DNA of 64,000 bases. It comes from Sediminicola sp037203765. GTDB lineage: Bacteria > Bacteroidota > Bacteroidia > Flavobacteriales > Flavobacteriaceae. Position numbers and translations under genes: made by a program. The notes under the pieces were generated by a model. That model was given only the letters and a program-made list of their open reading frames with translations. It was not told where the DNA came from and did no database searches. This document shows positions 17,095-25,519 of this stretch, piece by piece; within the stretch, counting starts at the first letter, position 1; every line of letters begins with the position of its first letter. The stretch covers positions 124,001 through 188,000 of the forward strand of contig NZ_JBBCAS010000008.1 in NCBI RefSeq assembly GCF_037203765.1, given 5' to 3'.

Positions 17095-17682
17095 TTAGTT
17101 CCCTGTTGGAGGTATAGGACCAGGAACAACGTTTTCTACGGGTTTTAAGGTCTCGAGGTATTTAAATATGGATTTCAAGTCGTTATCGGTCAGCATCCTG
17201 TATTGTTGCCAAGGCATTGGAGGCAACAATGTTCGGCTGTTCATGGATCCTTTGTATTTCCCTTCCTTTATAGAGGTCAGAAATTGTTCTTCTGTCCAGT
17301 TACCAATCCCGGTATCATCAGGGGTAAGGTTGGCAGCAAATGAAGTTCCCCATGGTCCAACTGAAGCGGTTAATCCCATGCTAAACGCCACATAACCCGT
17401 TACTTCAGACGGGTCTAAAGGTGGTAATTTTTCTGTTGATGGGTGACCGGATAAAAATAATTCTGGGTTAGGTTCCGGTCCGTTTTCGGTCATCCTCTTA
17501 GGAGTATGACAATCCGTACAACCAATGGTATTGACTAGATATTTCCCTCGTTCAACCGATACGGGAGAATCCATCGCTACAGCAATTTCTTTTCCTTCGT
17601 TTAATGGCTCTTCCTTGGATTTGGCTTCATTACAGGCCCCCATTAGAAACGGGATGCCTAACATTAGGATTACTCTTTTCAT
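17095..17682 (-). CDS. c-type cytochrome lipoprotein
   Basis: 195 residues. A lipobox (LMGAC) is followed by an acidic linker. One haem-binding site, CTDCH (about residue 55), lies in a YLVNTIGCTDCHTPK context, and a later Met-containing segment (LLPPMPWQQYRMLTDNDLKSIFKYL) can supply the distal Met ligand. The GPWGTSFAANLTPDDTGIGNWTEEQF motif is typical of the single-domain cytochromes related to fructose/alcohol dehydrogenase cytochrome subunits. It would transfer electrons on the periplasmic face of a membrane. No dehydrogenase subunit is adjacent, so its donor is unknown. Confidence 0.9.
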   Translation of the reverse strand: MKRVILMLGIPFLMGACNEAKSKEEPLNEGKEIAVAMDSPVSVERGKYLVNTIGCTDCHTPKRMTENGPEPNPELFLSGHPSTEKLPPLDPSEVTGYVAFSMGLTASVGPWGTSFAANLTPDDTGIGNWTEEQFLTSIKEGKYKGSMNSRTLLPPMPWQQYRMLTDNDLKSIFKYLETLKPVENVVPGPIPPTGN

Positions 17683-18308
17683 ATGTCTGTTTTTAGATTA
17701 CAACTACACCAATACCTAGCAAGCATGCCATATCATCTTTAAGGGACCATAACTTATGCTTACTATTTATCCATTTGATTGATTTAAGTTAACCATGGAT
17801 ATGTCAAAGCTCCTTTAGGGGATTAAATTGGGAGAATGTCTTTAGGGGGAAGAAAATACTTAAAACCAAGCCGAATCCAAACATCAGAACAACAACCACG
17901 AACTGCTTGGTAACCAGCAACAAAAGCGCTGTAAGATTACGTTAAATTTAGAAAAAAACCAGATATGATTCTCGTTAAATTTCAACCGTTTAAATAAAAA
18001 AAAGCGTTTGTCCAAGGGCATACTTACATAGATCGTAACACTTGAATTATCAATAGATACACAAACATTTTTTCCCATCTGAAGGTTCACTTTAGCAGAA
18101 AAACTTGAAGTTTCTAAAATTATCGTTTCGGGTATTGCTACAATAATGGTTAACATTTGGTCTTTTCGGACAGGAAAGGCCTCAAAGATTAAAGTAAGGT
18201 AAAGCGCCCAGGAATTCCTTGATACAGGGAGAGTGTTGTTGATTGCAATGGGTTAGGCAACAAGATAGGAAATTGGAGTCGATGTAGATTTCACAGGTGT
18301 ATATCATC

Positions 18309-18343
18309 AAAAAAGAGGATGTACCCCTACATCCTCTTTTTTT
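18309..18343. terminator. strong bidirectional terminator without an assigned gene
   Basis: A 15-bp perfect stem (AAAAAAGAGGATGTA with its complement) has a CCCC loop and is flanked by T-runs in both directions. Confidence 0.8.
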
Positions 18344-18556
18344 AAAAATAGTCTTTTAAAAAGAAACTAAATTCTAACCTACTTATGATACCGCTAAGAT
18401 ATAGCATCATATTTATCAAAATGTGCTCATTCACACAAATAAATAATGCAATAAATAATCGATATAAAAATTTTGACCCTTGTGCATAGTATAATTGGTT
18501 TGGAATCAAATATCCATCCACATGTATTTTCGTCACCTTTATTATAAGATTTACCT

Positions 18557-18564
18557 TAATTTTG
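18557..18564 (+). promoter_or_regulatory. -7 box TAATTTTG directly before the FAD-oxidoreductase start
   Basis: Perfect match to TAnnTTTG ending 4 bases before the ATG at 18569. With the usual 4-7 base distance to the transcript start, the message would begin at or next to the start codon, so it is probably leaderless. Confidence 0.55.
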
Positions 18565-18568
18565 CACC

Positions 18569-20125
18569 ATGGTGAAAACAATGCAGCTACGTGTAAATAT
18601 CGAGGAAGAGACCATCGAGGGCATTTTGAAAAAAAAGGCCGCCCATCTCCTTCATGTGGATGAAAAGCAGATCAATGCGGTTCAAATTTTGAGAAAATCC
18701 ATTGATGCCCGTAAACCGCAGATCTTTTTCAATTATAAGATAGCTGTTTATATCGATGAACCGGTGCCCAAAGAATCTGGATACACCTTTGATTACAAAG
18801 ATGTTTCCAAGGCCAAAGAAATCCATATAATCGGTTTTGGCCCGGCTGGAATGTACGCCGCATTGAGATGTATCGAGCTTGGCTATAAACCTATAGTTCT
18901 GGAACGCGGAAAAAAAGTACGGGAAAGAAGACGTGACCTTAGGGCCATCAACCAACAACATACGGTGGATGAGGATTCCAACTATTGTTTTGGGGAAGGT
19001 GGTGCAGGAACTTATTCAGACGGCAAACTTTACACTCGAAGCCTAAAGCGCGGGGATGTAAGAAGGATATTTGAGAATCTCGTTTACCATGGCGCCACGG
19101 AGCAAATATTAATTGATGCCCATCCTCATATTGGTACCAATAAGCTGCCAAAAATTGTTGAAAATATCAGAGAGACCATACTACAATACGGTGGGGAAAT
19201 TCATTTTGAGAGTCGGGTTGTAGATTTCATCATCAAGAACAACGCTCTACAAGCGCTTATTTTACAGAATGGCACGGAAATGAAGGTAAATTCGGTGATA
19301 TTGGCCACTGGGCATTCAGCAAGGGATATATATTATCTGTTGCAAAAAAAGAATGTTGCCCTCCAGGCCAAGTCCTTTGCCATGGGAGTGCGTGTAGAAC
19401 ATCCCCAACATATCATAGACAGCATACAGTATCACTGTGAGGGGGAACGCAATGAATTATTGCCCGCCGCCGCCTATAGTCTGGTTCAACAGGTAAAAGA
19501 TAGGGGTGTTTATTCTTTTTGTATGTGTCCGGGCGGATTCATAGTTCCTGCTGCCACGGCTGATGGAGAGGTGGTTGTCAACGGGATGTCACCCTCCAAA
19601 AGGAACAACCTTTACGCCAATTCTGGTATTGTGGTAGAGATCAATGTGGATCAGGATATACCGAAATACGATCATTTTGGAGCTCTGAAGGGACTGGAAT
19701 ATCAAAAGGATCTGGAAAAATTGGCTTACACATCGGGGGGAAGAAGTCAGGTTGCGCCAGCTCAAAGACTGACAGATTTTGTAGAGGGAAGGCTATCGGT
19801 AGATTTAAATGACACCTCTTATCAACCAGGTTTAAAATCTGCCCCTTTGCATTCTTTGCTTCCCAAACTAATTGGAAGCAGACTAAGGACAGGATTTAAG
19901 GCCTTTGGTGAAAAGATGCATGGCTACTATACCGCCGAGGCAAATATTGTAGGAGTAGAATCCAGAACTTCATCACCGGTAAATATTCCAAGAAATACAC
20001 AATTGGAACATCCGCAGATCAAGGGTCTGTTCCCTTGTGGGGAAGGAGGAGGTTATGCGGGAGGCATTGTTTCCGCAGCCATGGATGGAGAAAGATGTGC
20101 AGAAGCAGCTGTGAAAGGAATTTAG
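18569..20125 (+). CDS. NAD(P)/FAD-dependent oxidoreductase (COG2509 type)
   Basis: 518 residues. An N-terminal segment (1-80, QLRVNIEEE onward) precedes a Rossmann FAD site GFGPAGMYAALRCIELG (about 90-106) and VLERGKKVRERRRDL. Middle motifs NYCFGEGGAGTYSDGKLYTR and the C-terminal LFPCGEGGGYAGGIVSAAMDGERCAEA belong to the FAD-dependent dehydrogenase family COG2509, whose substrate is not established. The start MVKTMQLRV was kept over the Met at 18581 because family members begin with a similar MIK-x-x-QLRV segment. It is followed by rluF and a PaiB-like gene at 21 and 26 bases. Confidence 0.88.
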   Translation: MVKTMQLRVNIEEETIEGILKKKAAHLLHVDEKQINAVQILRKSIDARKPQIFFNYKIAVYIDEPVPKESGYTFDYKDVSKAKEIHIIGFGPAGMYAALRCIELGYKPIVLERGKKVRERRRDLRAINQQHTVDEDSNYCFGEGGAGTYSDGKLYTRSLKRGDVRRIFENLVYHGATEQILIDAHPHIGTNKLPKIVENIRETILQYGGEIHFESRVVDFIIKNNALQALILQNGTEMKVNSVILATGHSARDIYYLLQKKNVALQAKSFAMGVRVEHPQHIIDSIQYHCEGERNELLPAAAYSLVQQVKDRGVYSFCMCPGGFIVPAATADGEVVVNGMSPSKRNNLYANSGIVVEINVDQDIPKYDHFGALKGLEYQKDLEKLAYTSGGRSQVAPAQRLTDFVEGRLSVDLNDTSYQPGLKSAPLHSLLPKLIGSRLRTGFKAFGEKMHGYYTAEANIVGVESRTSSPVNIPRNTQLEHPQIKGLFPCGEGGGYAGGIVSAAMDGERCAEAAVKGI

Positions 20126-20146
20126 GAATAGAAAGTAAAACTACCA

Positions 20147-20881
20147 ATGGAAGAAGCCCAATCAACAAGAATCAACAAATATCTAAGTGAGGTAGGATAC
20201 TGCTCGAGAAGGGCAGCAGACAAACTTATAGAGGAAGGCAGGGTCACCATCAATGGGTCCGTTCCGGAAATGGGGACCAAAATTATTTCCGGTGATGAAG
20301 TCCGTGTGGATGGAAAACTTATTTCCGAACCTAAGGAAAAACAAGTCTATATCGCATTTAATAAGCCCATAGGTATTGTTTGTACCACGGATACCGGTGT
20401 GGAGAAGGATAATATCATTGATTATATCGGTTATCCAAAACGTATTTTCCCCATTGGAAGATTGGACAAGCCCAGTGAAGGTCTCATATTATTGACCAGT
20501 GATGGTGATATCGTGAACAAGATACTCAGGGCGAGGAACAATCACGAAAAAGAATACATTGTTACGGTCAACAAACCGGTTACTCGGGATTTTGTCCAAA
20601 AGATGAGTGCAGGAGTGCCTATATTGGATACGGTTACCAGAAAGTGCCATGTGGAAGAAATAGGCCGAAACGTTTTTAAAATAATCCTCACCCAAGGCCT
20701 GAACCGACAAATTAGAAGAATGTGCGAGCATTTGGGCTACAGGGTGGTGAAATTAAAACGCGTGCGTATCATGAACATCAGTTTGGATATGCCTGTTGGT
20801 AAATGGCGCTATCTTACAGATGAGGAATTGAACGGCATCAATAAATTGGTGGCCGACTCTTCCAAGACCCATCGCGATTAA
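20147..20881 (+). CDS. rluF: 23S rRNA pseudouridine synthase RluF
   Basis: 244 residues. An S4 RNA-binding domain (about 6-65, TRINKYLSEVGYCSRRAADKLIEEGRVTING) precedes a RsuA/RluB/E/F catalytic domain with the active-site Asp in PIGRLDKPSEGLILLTSDG. The QGLNRQIRRMCEHLGY-x-V-x-x-LKRVRI motif follows. The CSRRAADKLI and RARNNHEKEYIVTV segments favour RluF (pseudouridine 2604 of 23S rRNA) over RluB/RluE, but substrate assignment is by similarity only. Second gene of a three-gene + strand unit. Confidence 0.9.
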   Translation: MEEAQSTRINKYLSEVGYCSRRAADKLIEEGRVTINGSVPEMGTKIISGDEVRVDGKLISEPKEKQVYIAFNKPIGIVCTTDTGVEKDNIIDYIGYPKRIFPIGRLDKPSEGLILLTSDGDIVNKILRARNNHEKEYIVTVNKPVTRDFVQKMSAGVPILDTVTRKCHVEEIGRNVFKIILTQGLNRQIRRMCEHLGYRVVKLKRVRIMNISLDMPVGKWRYLTDEELNGINKLVADSSKTHRD

Positions 20882-20907
20882 TATTTTAACCATAGTACGC
20901 TAGCCTT

Positions 20908-21516
20908 ATGTATATTCCCGCACACTATAAAAATGAAAATTTAAAGGAGGTCAAGGAATTCATCAAGAAGAACAGCTTTGGCATTCTGGTAAATCTGGTC
21001 AAAGGGAGGCCTTGGGCCAGTCATATCCCGTTGGAATTGGATGTGGATGTAGATGGGCAGGATATTTTGGTGGGACATATTTCAAAAGCCAACCTGCAAT
21101 TGGAGGATTTGGCAAAGGACCAAGAGGTGCTATGTATTTTCAATGGGCCCCATAGTTATATCTCCTCTTCATGGTACCAGGAGGAAGAAGTCCCCACTTG
21201 GAACTATATTGCGGTTCATGTTTATGGAACCCTGCACATTATGGATGAGGGTGCTGTCTTGGCATCCCTGCACAAACTTGTTGACAAATACGAACAGGAC
21301 TCGGAGCGTCCCATCTCACTTCACGATCTATCACCAAATACCATGCGACAGATCAAAGGGATCATAGGTTTTCAAATTGTGATCAAAGATATACAGGCTG
21401 CATATAAATTATCCCAGGGCCGTAAAGAGGATCATCCCAATATCATCCATGAGTTAAAAAAAACAGGATGTCCTGCTTCCGGTGCCATAGCTGAGCATAT
21501 GGCTTCCAAAAAATAG
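20908..21516 (+). CDS. FMN-binding PaiB-type protein
   Basis: 202 residues, a split-barrel flavin-binding fold. Motifs typical of PaiB: MYIPAHYKNENLKEVKEFI at the start, GRPWASHIPLELD, HISKANLQ, CIFNGPHSYISSSWY, VPTWNYIAVHVYG, and the C-terminal KGIIGFQIVIKDIQAAYKLSQ. Bacillus PaiB acts as a negative regulator of sporulation and protease genes; in other bacteria the role is unclear. There is no DNA-binding domain visible. Probably co-transcribed with rluF 26 bases upstream. Confidence 0.9.
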   Translation: MYIPAHYKNENLKEVKEFIKKNSFGILVNLVKGRPWASHIPLELDVDVDGQDILVGHISKANLQLEDLAKDQEVLCIFNGPHSYISSSWYQEEEVPTWNYIAVHVYGTLHIMDEGAVLASLHKLVDKYEQDSERPISLHDLSPNTMRQIKGIIGFQIVIKDIQAAYKLSQGRKEDHPNIIHELKKTGCPASGAIAEHMASKK

Positions 21517-21534
21517 TGCCAAACTATAGATGTC

Positions 21535-23256
21535 CTATTCCTCTGAAAATTCCAAGGTGGCCATTCCGGAATAGCGGGAGTCGTCTATATCCATGATCCA
21601 CATTTCCTTTCCATATTTGCCATTTAATTTGGTCACGTAAGCGTCTCGGGCTGTCTGTGAATCTTCATAATGAGCCAGATATACATAGTTCAATCCATTT
21701 TCAGGATTTCTAAAATGATTGACATTCAATCCTTCGGCCCTTAATTCCTTTATAAAATTTTCCATGTATGCCTTATTGCCAAATACATTGGCCACGATGT
21801 AATGTCCTTGATCTATCCCTGGAATTTTACCAAACTTGCGGGTGATTATATCTTGGGGATCATTGTATTCAGGTCTCTCGTACACCGTTGAATTATACTC
21901 TTCTATGGTATTGGACACTACTGTCAGGTCATCCTTATTGGGATCGGTCACTTTATGCTGGGCCAATTCCGTATCATCCGCTACCGGTTTGTCATTATTG
22001 ACGAAATATACTTTTTTCGCCGTTTCCTCTAGATCCGGACGGGCACCATTTGTTTCCCTTTTAACAATTCTCATGACCATTTCAAACCGACGTTCCAAAT
22101 CCCTTTCCCTATTTTTCTCCAATGAATCCAATCTAAATTGAAGCTGTTGTAGTAGGGCGTAATTTTCTCCTTTACCATAGTTCAAATTATCCAAATCCTT
22201 TACCAAAGGCCTATCATACTTATCATCTGCTGTTTCGTTTACGACCAAGGATTCATAGCTATCCTCATCCAAATTCACCATATCCTCAGTAAGATTTGGA
22301 ATAAAGGACAAGGCTACGGACAACTCATGGGTTACCCCAAAATTTTCATAACCATTGGACAATCCCTTTTCAAAATTATAGCCCAAGGATAACCTGCGAC
22401 TCAAATTAAATCCTGTCCCTGCCGAAATCCCGTAAAAGCTATCATATCCTCCTTGTAACCAACCTATTTTAGGGAGGTCCAAGATGATTCCTCCCCCATA
22501 TTCGATACTTTCTTGTCCCCTTGACCGTACCCTTGCCAATGGCAATAGCCGACCATTTTCGAAGACCCCGTCCCTACTGCTCAATCCATGGGTGTACTGA
22601 AGGTGGCCGGAAAATGTCTTTTCACTGAATTCCGTTAAGGATTTACCCGTTTTTAAATTAAAATCAGCCAAATTTTCAGCAAAAATACCAATATCGAACT
22701 TCCCCATCGCCAAGTTCAAACCAGGTTGGAACGCTAAGATGGAACTTTCGTTCAATCCGTCCAAAAAGGGGTCTTCCTCTCCAGTGACAATTTTACTTTG
22801 GTCCACATTACTGCGATAGTAAGGAATATTTACCCCAAAGGAGAAAACAGTTTTAGGCCCCAAACGCACGCCATAGGCATAATTGGCCAACACGCCAATA
22901 TTGGTGACCACCCCTTCCGTCTGATTGTAGAGACTCAGTCCCAGACCGGTCCGGTCATTGATCCTACCGCTATAGCTTAAAAAATAGTTTTGAGAATTAT
23001 TTTCATAGTAGGCCGATTGACTCCTATGAAAAAAATTGACGTAGGATTTGTCTTCCCTGACGGTTGAAAATGTCGGGTTTATCAAAAACCTATTGAATTT
23101 AAGCAGGTTTTGAAAAGGCACATCATAATTCAAATAAGGATTTTCCTCTTGCGCATTTACCGTGGAGGCAAAGGGCAATATTAACAATAAAAGGAAAAAA
23201 ACGGGAAATAGGCCACCTTTTGAAACAAGGCATTGGTTCTTTTTGGGGGTTTTCAT
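21535..23256 (-). CDS. PorP/SprF-family outer-membrane protein with SPOR-like C-terminal domain
   Basis: 573 residues from the Met at 23256, chosen because the Lys/Gln-containing signal peptide (ending STVNAQ) starts there; the longer frame adds 10 residues. The N-terminal 320 residues after the signal form a PorP/SprF-type barrel: YDVPFQNLLKFNRFLINPTFS, YFLSYSGRINDRTGLGLSLYNQ, FQPGLNLAMGKFDIGIFAENL. A charged linker with RLDSLEKNRERDLERRFEMVMR coiled coil follows, then a SPOR-like module (about 485-560, GHYIVANVFGNKAYMENFIKELRAEGLNVN). PorP/SprF proteins attach type IX secretion or gliding proteins to the outer membrane. The extension is longer than the usual 300-residue form and could bind peptidoglycan. 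Confidence 0.88.
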   Translation of the reverse strand: MKTPKKNQCLVSKGGLFPVFFLLLLILPFASTVNAQEENPYLNYDVPFQNLLKFNRFLINPTFSTVREDKSYVNFFHRSQSAYYENNSQNYFLSYSGRINDRTGLGLSLYNQTEGVVTNIGVLANYAYGVRLGPKTVFSFGVNIPYYRSNVDQSKIVTGEEDPFLDGLNESSILAFQPGLNLAMGKFDIGIFAENLADFNLKTGKSLTEFSEKTFSGHLQYTHGLSSRDGVFENGRLLPLARVRSRGQESIEYGGGIILDLPKIGWLQGGYDSFYGISAGTGFNLSRRLSLGYNFEKGLSNGYENFGVTHELSVALSFIPNLTEDMVNLDEDSYESLVVNETADDKYDRPLVKDLDNLNYGKGENYALLQQLQFRLDSLEKNRERDLERRFEMVMRIVKRETNGARPDLEETAKKVYFVNNDKPVADDTELAQHKVTDPNKDDLTVVSNTIEEYNSTVYERPEYNDPQDIITRKFGKIPGIDQGHYIVANVFGNKAYMENFIKELRAEGLNVNHFRNPENGLNYVYLAHYEDSQTARDAYVTKLNGKYGKEMWIMDIDDSRYSGMATLEFSEE

Positions 23257-23683
23257 GGCACAAGCATTAAATGCACATAAAATCAATTCCTGGATTATAG
23301 TTCAAATCATCTTCATAAAGAGAAAAAAACCCGGTATAGGGTAAACAGGAAATAATTCTAAGACATAGGTTAATTATATTTCAGATTTGGGTAGGATGAA
23401 GATACATGTTTTCCGCCAAAAGGTGCAATATTTTCGATGAAATGCACCATTTGTTTATAAATTAATGAATTGATTACCATTTGGTTGACAGCAATCCGTT
23501 TTCAGTAATTGGGGATTCACCCTACCTCATGCCTTCTAAAATTTACCCAGTACAATAGGTTCTACAGTGATTGGAATCATCCCAAGGAGTTGGTTTGGAT
23601 AGCCTATAAAAGAGAGCAACAAACAAAAAGCCATCGGCTGAACCGATGGCTTTTTAATTCTTGAATTATATGGTGTGGTAAGA
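23257..23683. other. intergenic region, no gene seen
   Basis: About 425 bases between two minus-strand genes. No frame with a start codon and sensible composition was found on either strand. It carries the alcohol-dehydrogenase terminator (23625-23655) and should carry the promoter of the PorP/SprF-like gene. Confidence 0.6.
23625..23655 (-). terminator. terminator of the alcohol dehydrogenase gene
   Basis: A 13-bp perfect stem (AAAAAGCCATCGG with CCGATGGCTTTTT) has a 5-base loop. On the minus strand it runs into TTTTTGTTTG. Confidence 0.85.
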
Positions 23684-24736
23684 TTAACCGTTCTTCAAGG
23701 ATTTCATATCTATGACGAAACGATATTTAACATCTGATTTCACCAAACGGTCAAACGCCTCATTGATATTCTGCATATCGATCATTTCTATATCTGAAAC
23801 CACATTGTGTTCTCCGCAAAAATCCAACATCTCTTGTGTTTCCTTGATGCCCCCGATCAAAGAACCGGCAATACGCTTTCGTCCCATCACCAAGCCTCCG
23901 CCATGCAATGGATCCAAAGGCTCTATAGCACCTACCAATACCATCGTGGCATCTCTTTTCAAAAGATTCACGTAAGGGTTCATATCGTGCCCAACCGGAA
24001 TAGTATTCAAAAGGAAATCAAAAGATCCCGCGTGTTTCTCCATCTGCTTTTCATCTTTGGAGATCAAAACCTCATCGGCACCCAATTTTTTGGCATCCCC
24101 ACTCTTAGATGGAGATGTTGTGATCATTACTACATGGGCGCCCATGGCATCGGCAAATTTGATTCCCATATGTCCAAGTCCTCCAAGTCCGATCACACCT
24201 ACTTTATCCCCTTTTTTTACATTCCAATGTTTTAAGGGAGAATAGGTGGTAATTCCGGCACATAGCAACGGTGCCGCTGCCCTAGGATCTAAATTTTCAG
24301 GAACACTCAACACGAATTCCTTATCTACCACCACTTGTTCGGAATATCCGCCAAAGGTATGTCCACCCAAATGCTTGTCCGGTCCATTGTATGTGAATGT
24401 TGCCCCGTTCTCGCAGAATTGCTCCATATCATCTTTACAGGCACCACATTCTTGACAAGAATCTACCATACACCCTACTCCAACTAGCTGTCCTACCTTG
24501 AACTTGGTCACATTGGCTCCTACCTCGGTAATCCTTCCAATGATCTCATGACCTGGAACGACAGGATAAACGGAATTTTTCCAATCGTTTCTAACTTGGT
24601 GCAGATCACTGTGGCAAACCCCGCAGTATTCAATATCTATTTTTACATCATCTGCCGTGACATCTCTTCTGTCCAGTGTAAACGGGACCATTTCAGAATC
24701 TTTTGTCTTTGCGGCGTATGCTTTTACTTCTGTCAT
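23684..24736 (-). CDS. zinc-dependent NAD(P) alcohol dehydrogenase, cinnamyl-alcohol/YahK type
   Basis: 350 residues. Catalytic zinc ligands are in CGVCHSDLH and GHEIIG, and the structural zinc site is CQECGACKDDMEQFC. The Rossmann motif GLGGLGHMGIKFADAMG binds the cofactor, with HVVMITTSPSK after it; the Ser/Lys residues there favour NADP(H). The family reduces a range of aldehydes. A U-tract hairpin follows the gene, and the gene upstream (dps) has its own terminator, so it stands alone. Confidence 0.95.
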   Translation of the reverse strand: MTEVKAYAAKTKDSEMVPFTLDRRDVTADDVKIDIEYCGVCHSDLHQVRNDWKNSVYPVVPGHEIIGRITEVGANVTKFKVGQLVGVGCMVDSCQECGACKDDMEQFCENGATFTYNGPDKHLGGHTFGGYSEQVVVDKEFVLSVPENLDPRAAAPLLCAGITTYSPLKHWNVKKGDKVGVIGLGGLGHMGIKFADAMGAHVVMITTSPSKSGDAKKLGADEVLISKDEKQMEKHAGSFDFLLNTIPVGHDMNPYVNLLKRDATMVLVGAIEPLDPLHGGGLVMGRKRIAGSLIGGIKETQEMLDFCGEHNVVSDIEMIDMQNINEAFDRLVKSDVKYRFVIDMKSLKNG

Positions 24737-24890
24737 ATAGCTTTTTTTTTGATTTAAATAATTTACGAAAAATGAGTACGAATATCAATAAAATAGACCG
24801 TTTAACTTGACTTTAACGCCTTGGATATTGACACTAAAAAAAAAAAGAGCCTCTTAAAAAGGCGCATTCCTGTTCTTTGTCGAGGACAAC

Positions 24891-24917
24891 AAAAAAAGCT
24901 TACCCATGGGTAAGCTT
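24891..24917 (-). terminator. terminator of dps
   Basis: A 22-bp perfect palindrome (24896-24917, AAGCTTACCC and its complement) is followed by TTTTT on the minus strand, 23 bases after the dps stop codon. Confidence 0.85.
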
Positions 24918-24939
24918 AAATTTCTAGTTTCTGAAAAGT

Positions 24940-25419
24940 TTAAATGGCCTCGCCCAACCAAGCTTTCATCATCCATAATACTTTTTCCTGTTCCGTAATA
25001 AAGTCGCTCATCATGGAATTGGTCCCTTCGTCATGGGCATCATCTGAGGACGCCAGAATTTTACGTTCAATGACCAATAATTCCTTTAGTGAATCCACTA
25101 TCAATCGGATGGCCGACTCATCTTCCGATACATTCTTTCCTACTGGGACTTTTGAGTTTGAGATGTAATCCTCAAAAGTATGCAATGGCACACCTCCCAA
25201 GGTCAGGATGCGTTCTGCAACCATATCGACTTTTAAATTGGCATCGTTGTACAGCTCTTCAAATTTCACATGAAGATCAAAGAAACGCTTGCCCTTGATA
25301 TTCCAGTGAATTCCCCTTAAATTTTGATAATATCTCTGAAAGTTTGCCAATAGAATATTCAAATCCTTACTTATGGATAATGATTTATCGGCATCCAATC
25401 CTATACTGTTTAACTTCAT
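24940..25419 (-). CDS. dps: Dps-family ferritin-like DNA protection protein
   Basis: 159 residues, four-helix ferritin-like fold. The intersubunit ferroxidase residues are visible in RGIHWNIKGKRFFDLHVKFEELYND (His, Asp/His and Glu). VDMVAERILTLGG and the C-terminal WMMKAWLGEA are typical of Dps. It oxidises Fe(II) with peroxide and stores the iron, protecting DNA. The gene is divergent from oxyR with 100 bases between. A direct repeat there (25471-25494) lies just upstream of a TAAATTTT box on the dps strand, so activation by OxyR under peroxide stress is likely. Confidence 0.95.
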   Translation of the reverse strand: MKLNSIGLDADKSLSISKDLNILLANFQRYYQNLRGIHWNIKGKRFFDLHVKFEELYNDANLKVDMVAERILTLGGVPLHTFEDYISNSKVPVGKNVSEDESAIRLIVDSLKELLVIERKILASSDDAHDEGTNSMMSDFITEQEKVLWMMKAWLGEAI

Positions 25420-25448
25420 TTTTCTCGTTTTAAATTATCTAAAGGTAG

Positions 25449-25494
25449 AAAATTTATACTGGCCATTTGAATAGTTTTTATCGATAGTTTTTAT
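25449..25494 (-). promoter_or_regulatory. candidate OxyR operator and dps promoter between dps and oxyR
   Basis: The 11-base sequence ATAGTTTTTAT occurs twice in direct orientation (25471-25481 and 25484-25494). Minus-strand TAAATTTT (25456-25449), 7/8 of the -7 consensus, would place the repeats about 30-50 bases upstream of the dps transcript start, with no clear -33 TTTG. This is the geometry expected when an activator replaces the -33 contact. The repeats also lie 26 bases before the oxyR ATG, so autorepression is possible. Confidence 0.5.
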
Positions 25495-25519
25495 AATTTT
25501 ATCACTTAATATTATATAC

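Larger units (their letters stand above)
17683..18568. other. gene-poor region with an orphan terminator
   Basis: About 885 bases between the cytochrome and FAD-oxidoreductase genes. The longest minus-strand frame (17884-18156, 90 codons) contains a stretch that reads like protein but has no recognisable motif, no signal peptide and no promoter. A strong bidirectional terminator at 18309-18342 has no obvious gene feeding it, so an unrecognised small RNA or gene remnant may be present. Confidence 0.5.

Noticed and set aside
16869..17117. 82-codon + strand frame
   Set aside because: Runs through the cytochrome terminator and into the antisense of the cytochrome gene; no motif.
17884..18156. 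90-codon minus-strand frame as a gene
   Set aside because: No signal peptide, no motif and no promoter; mentioned only as part of the gene-poor region.
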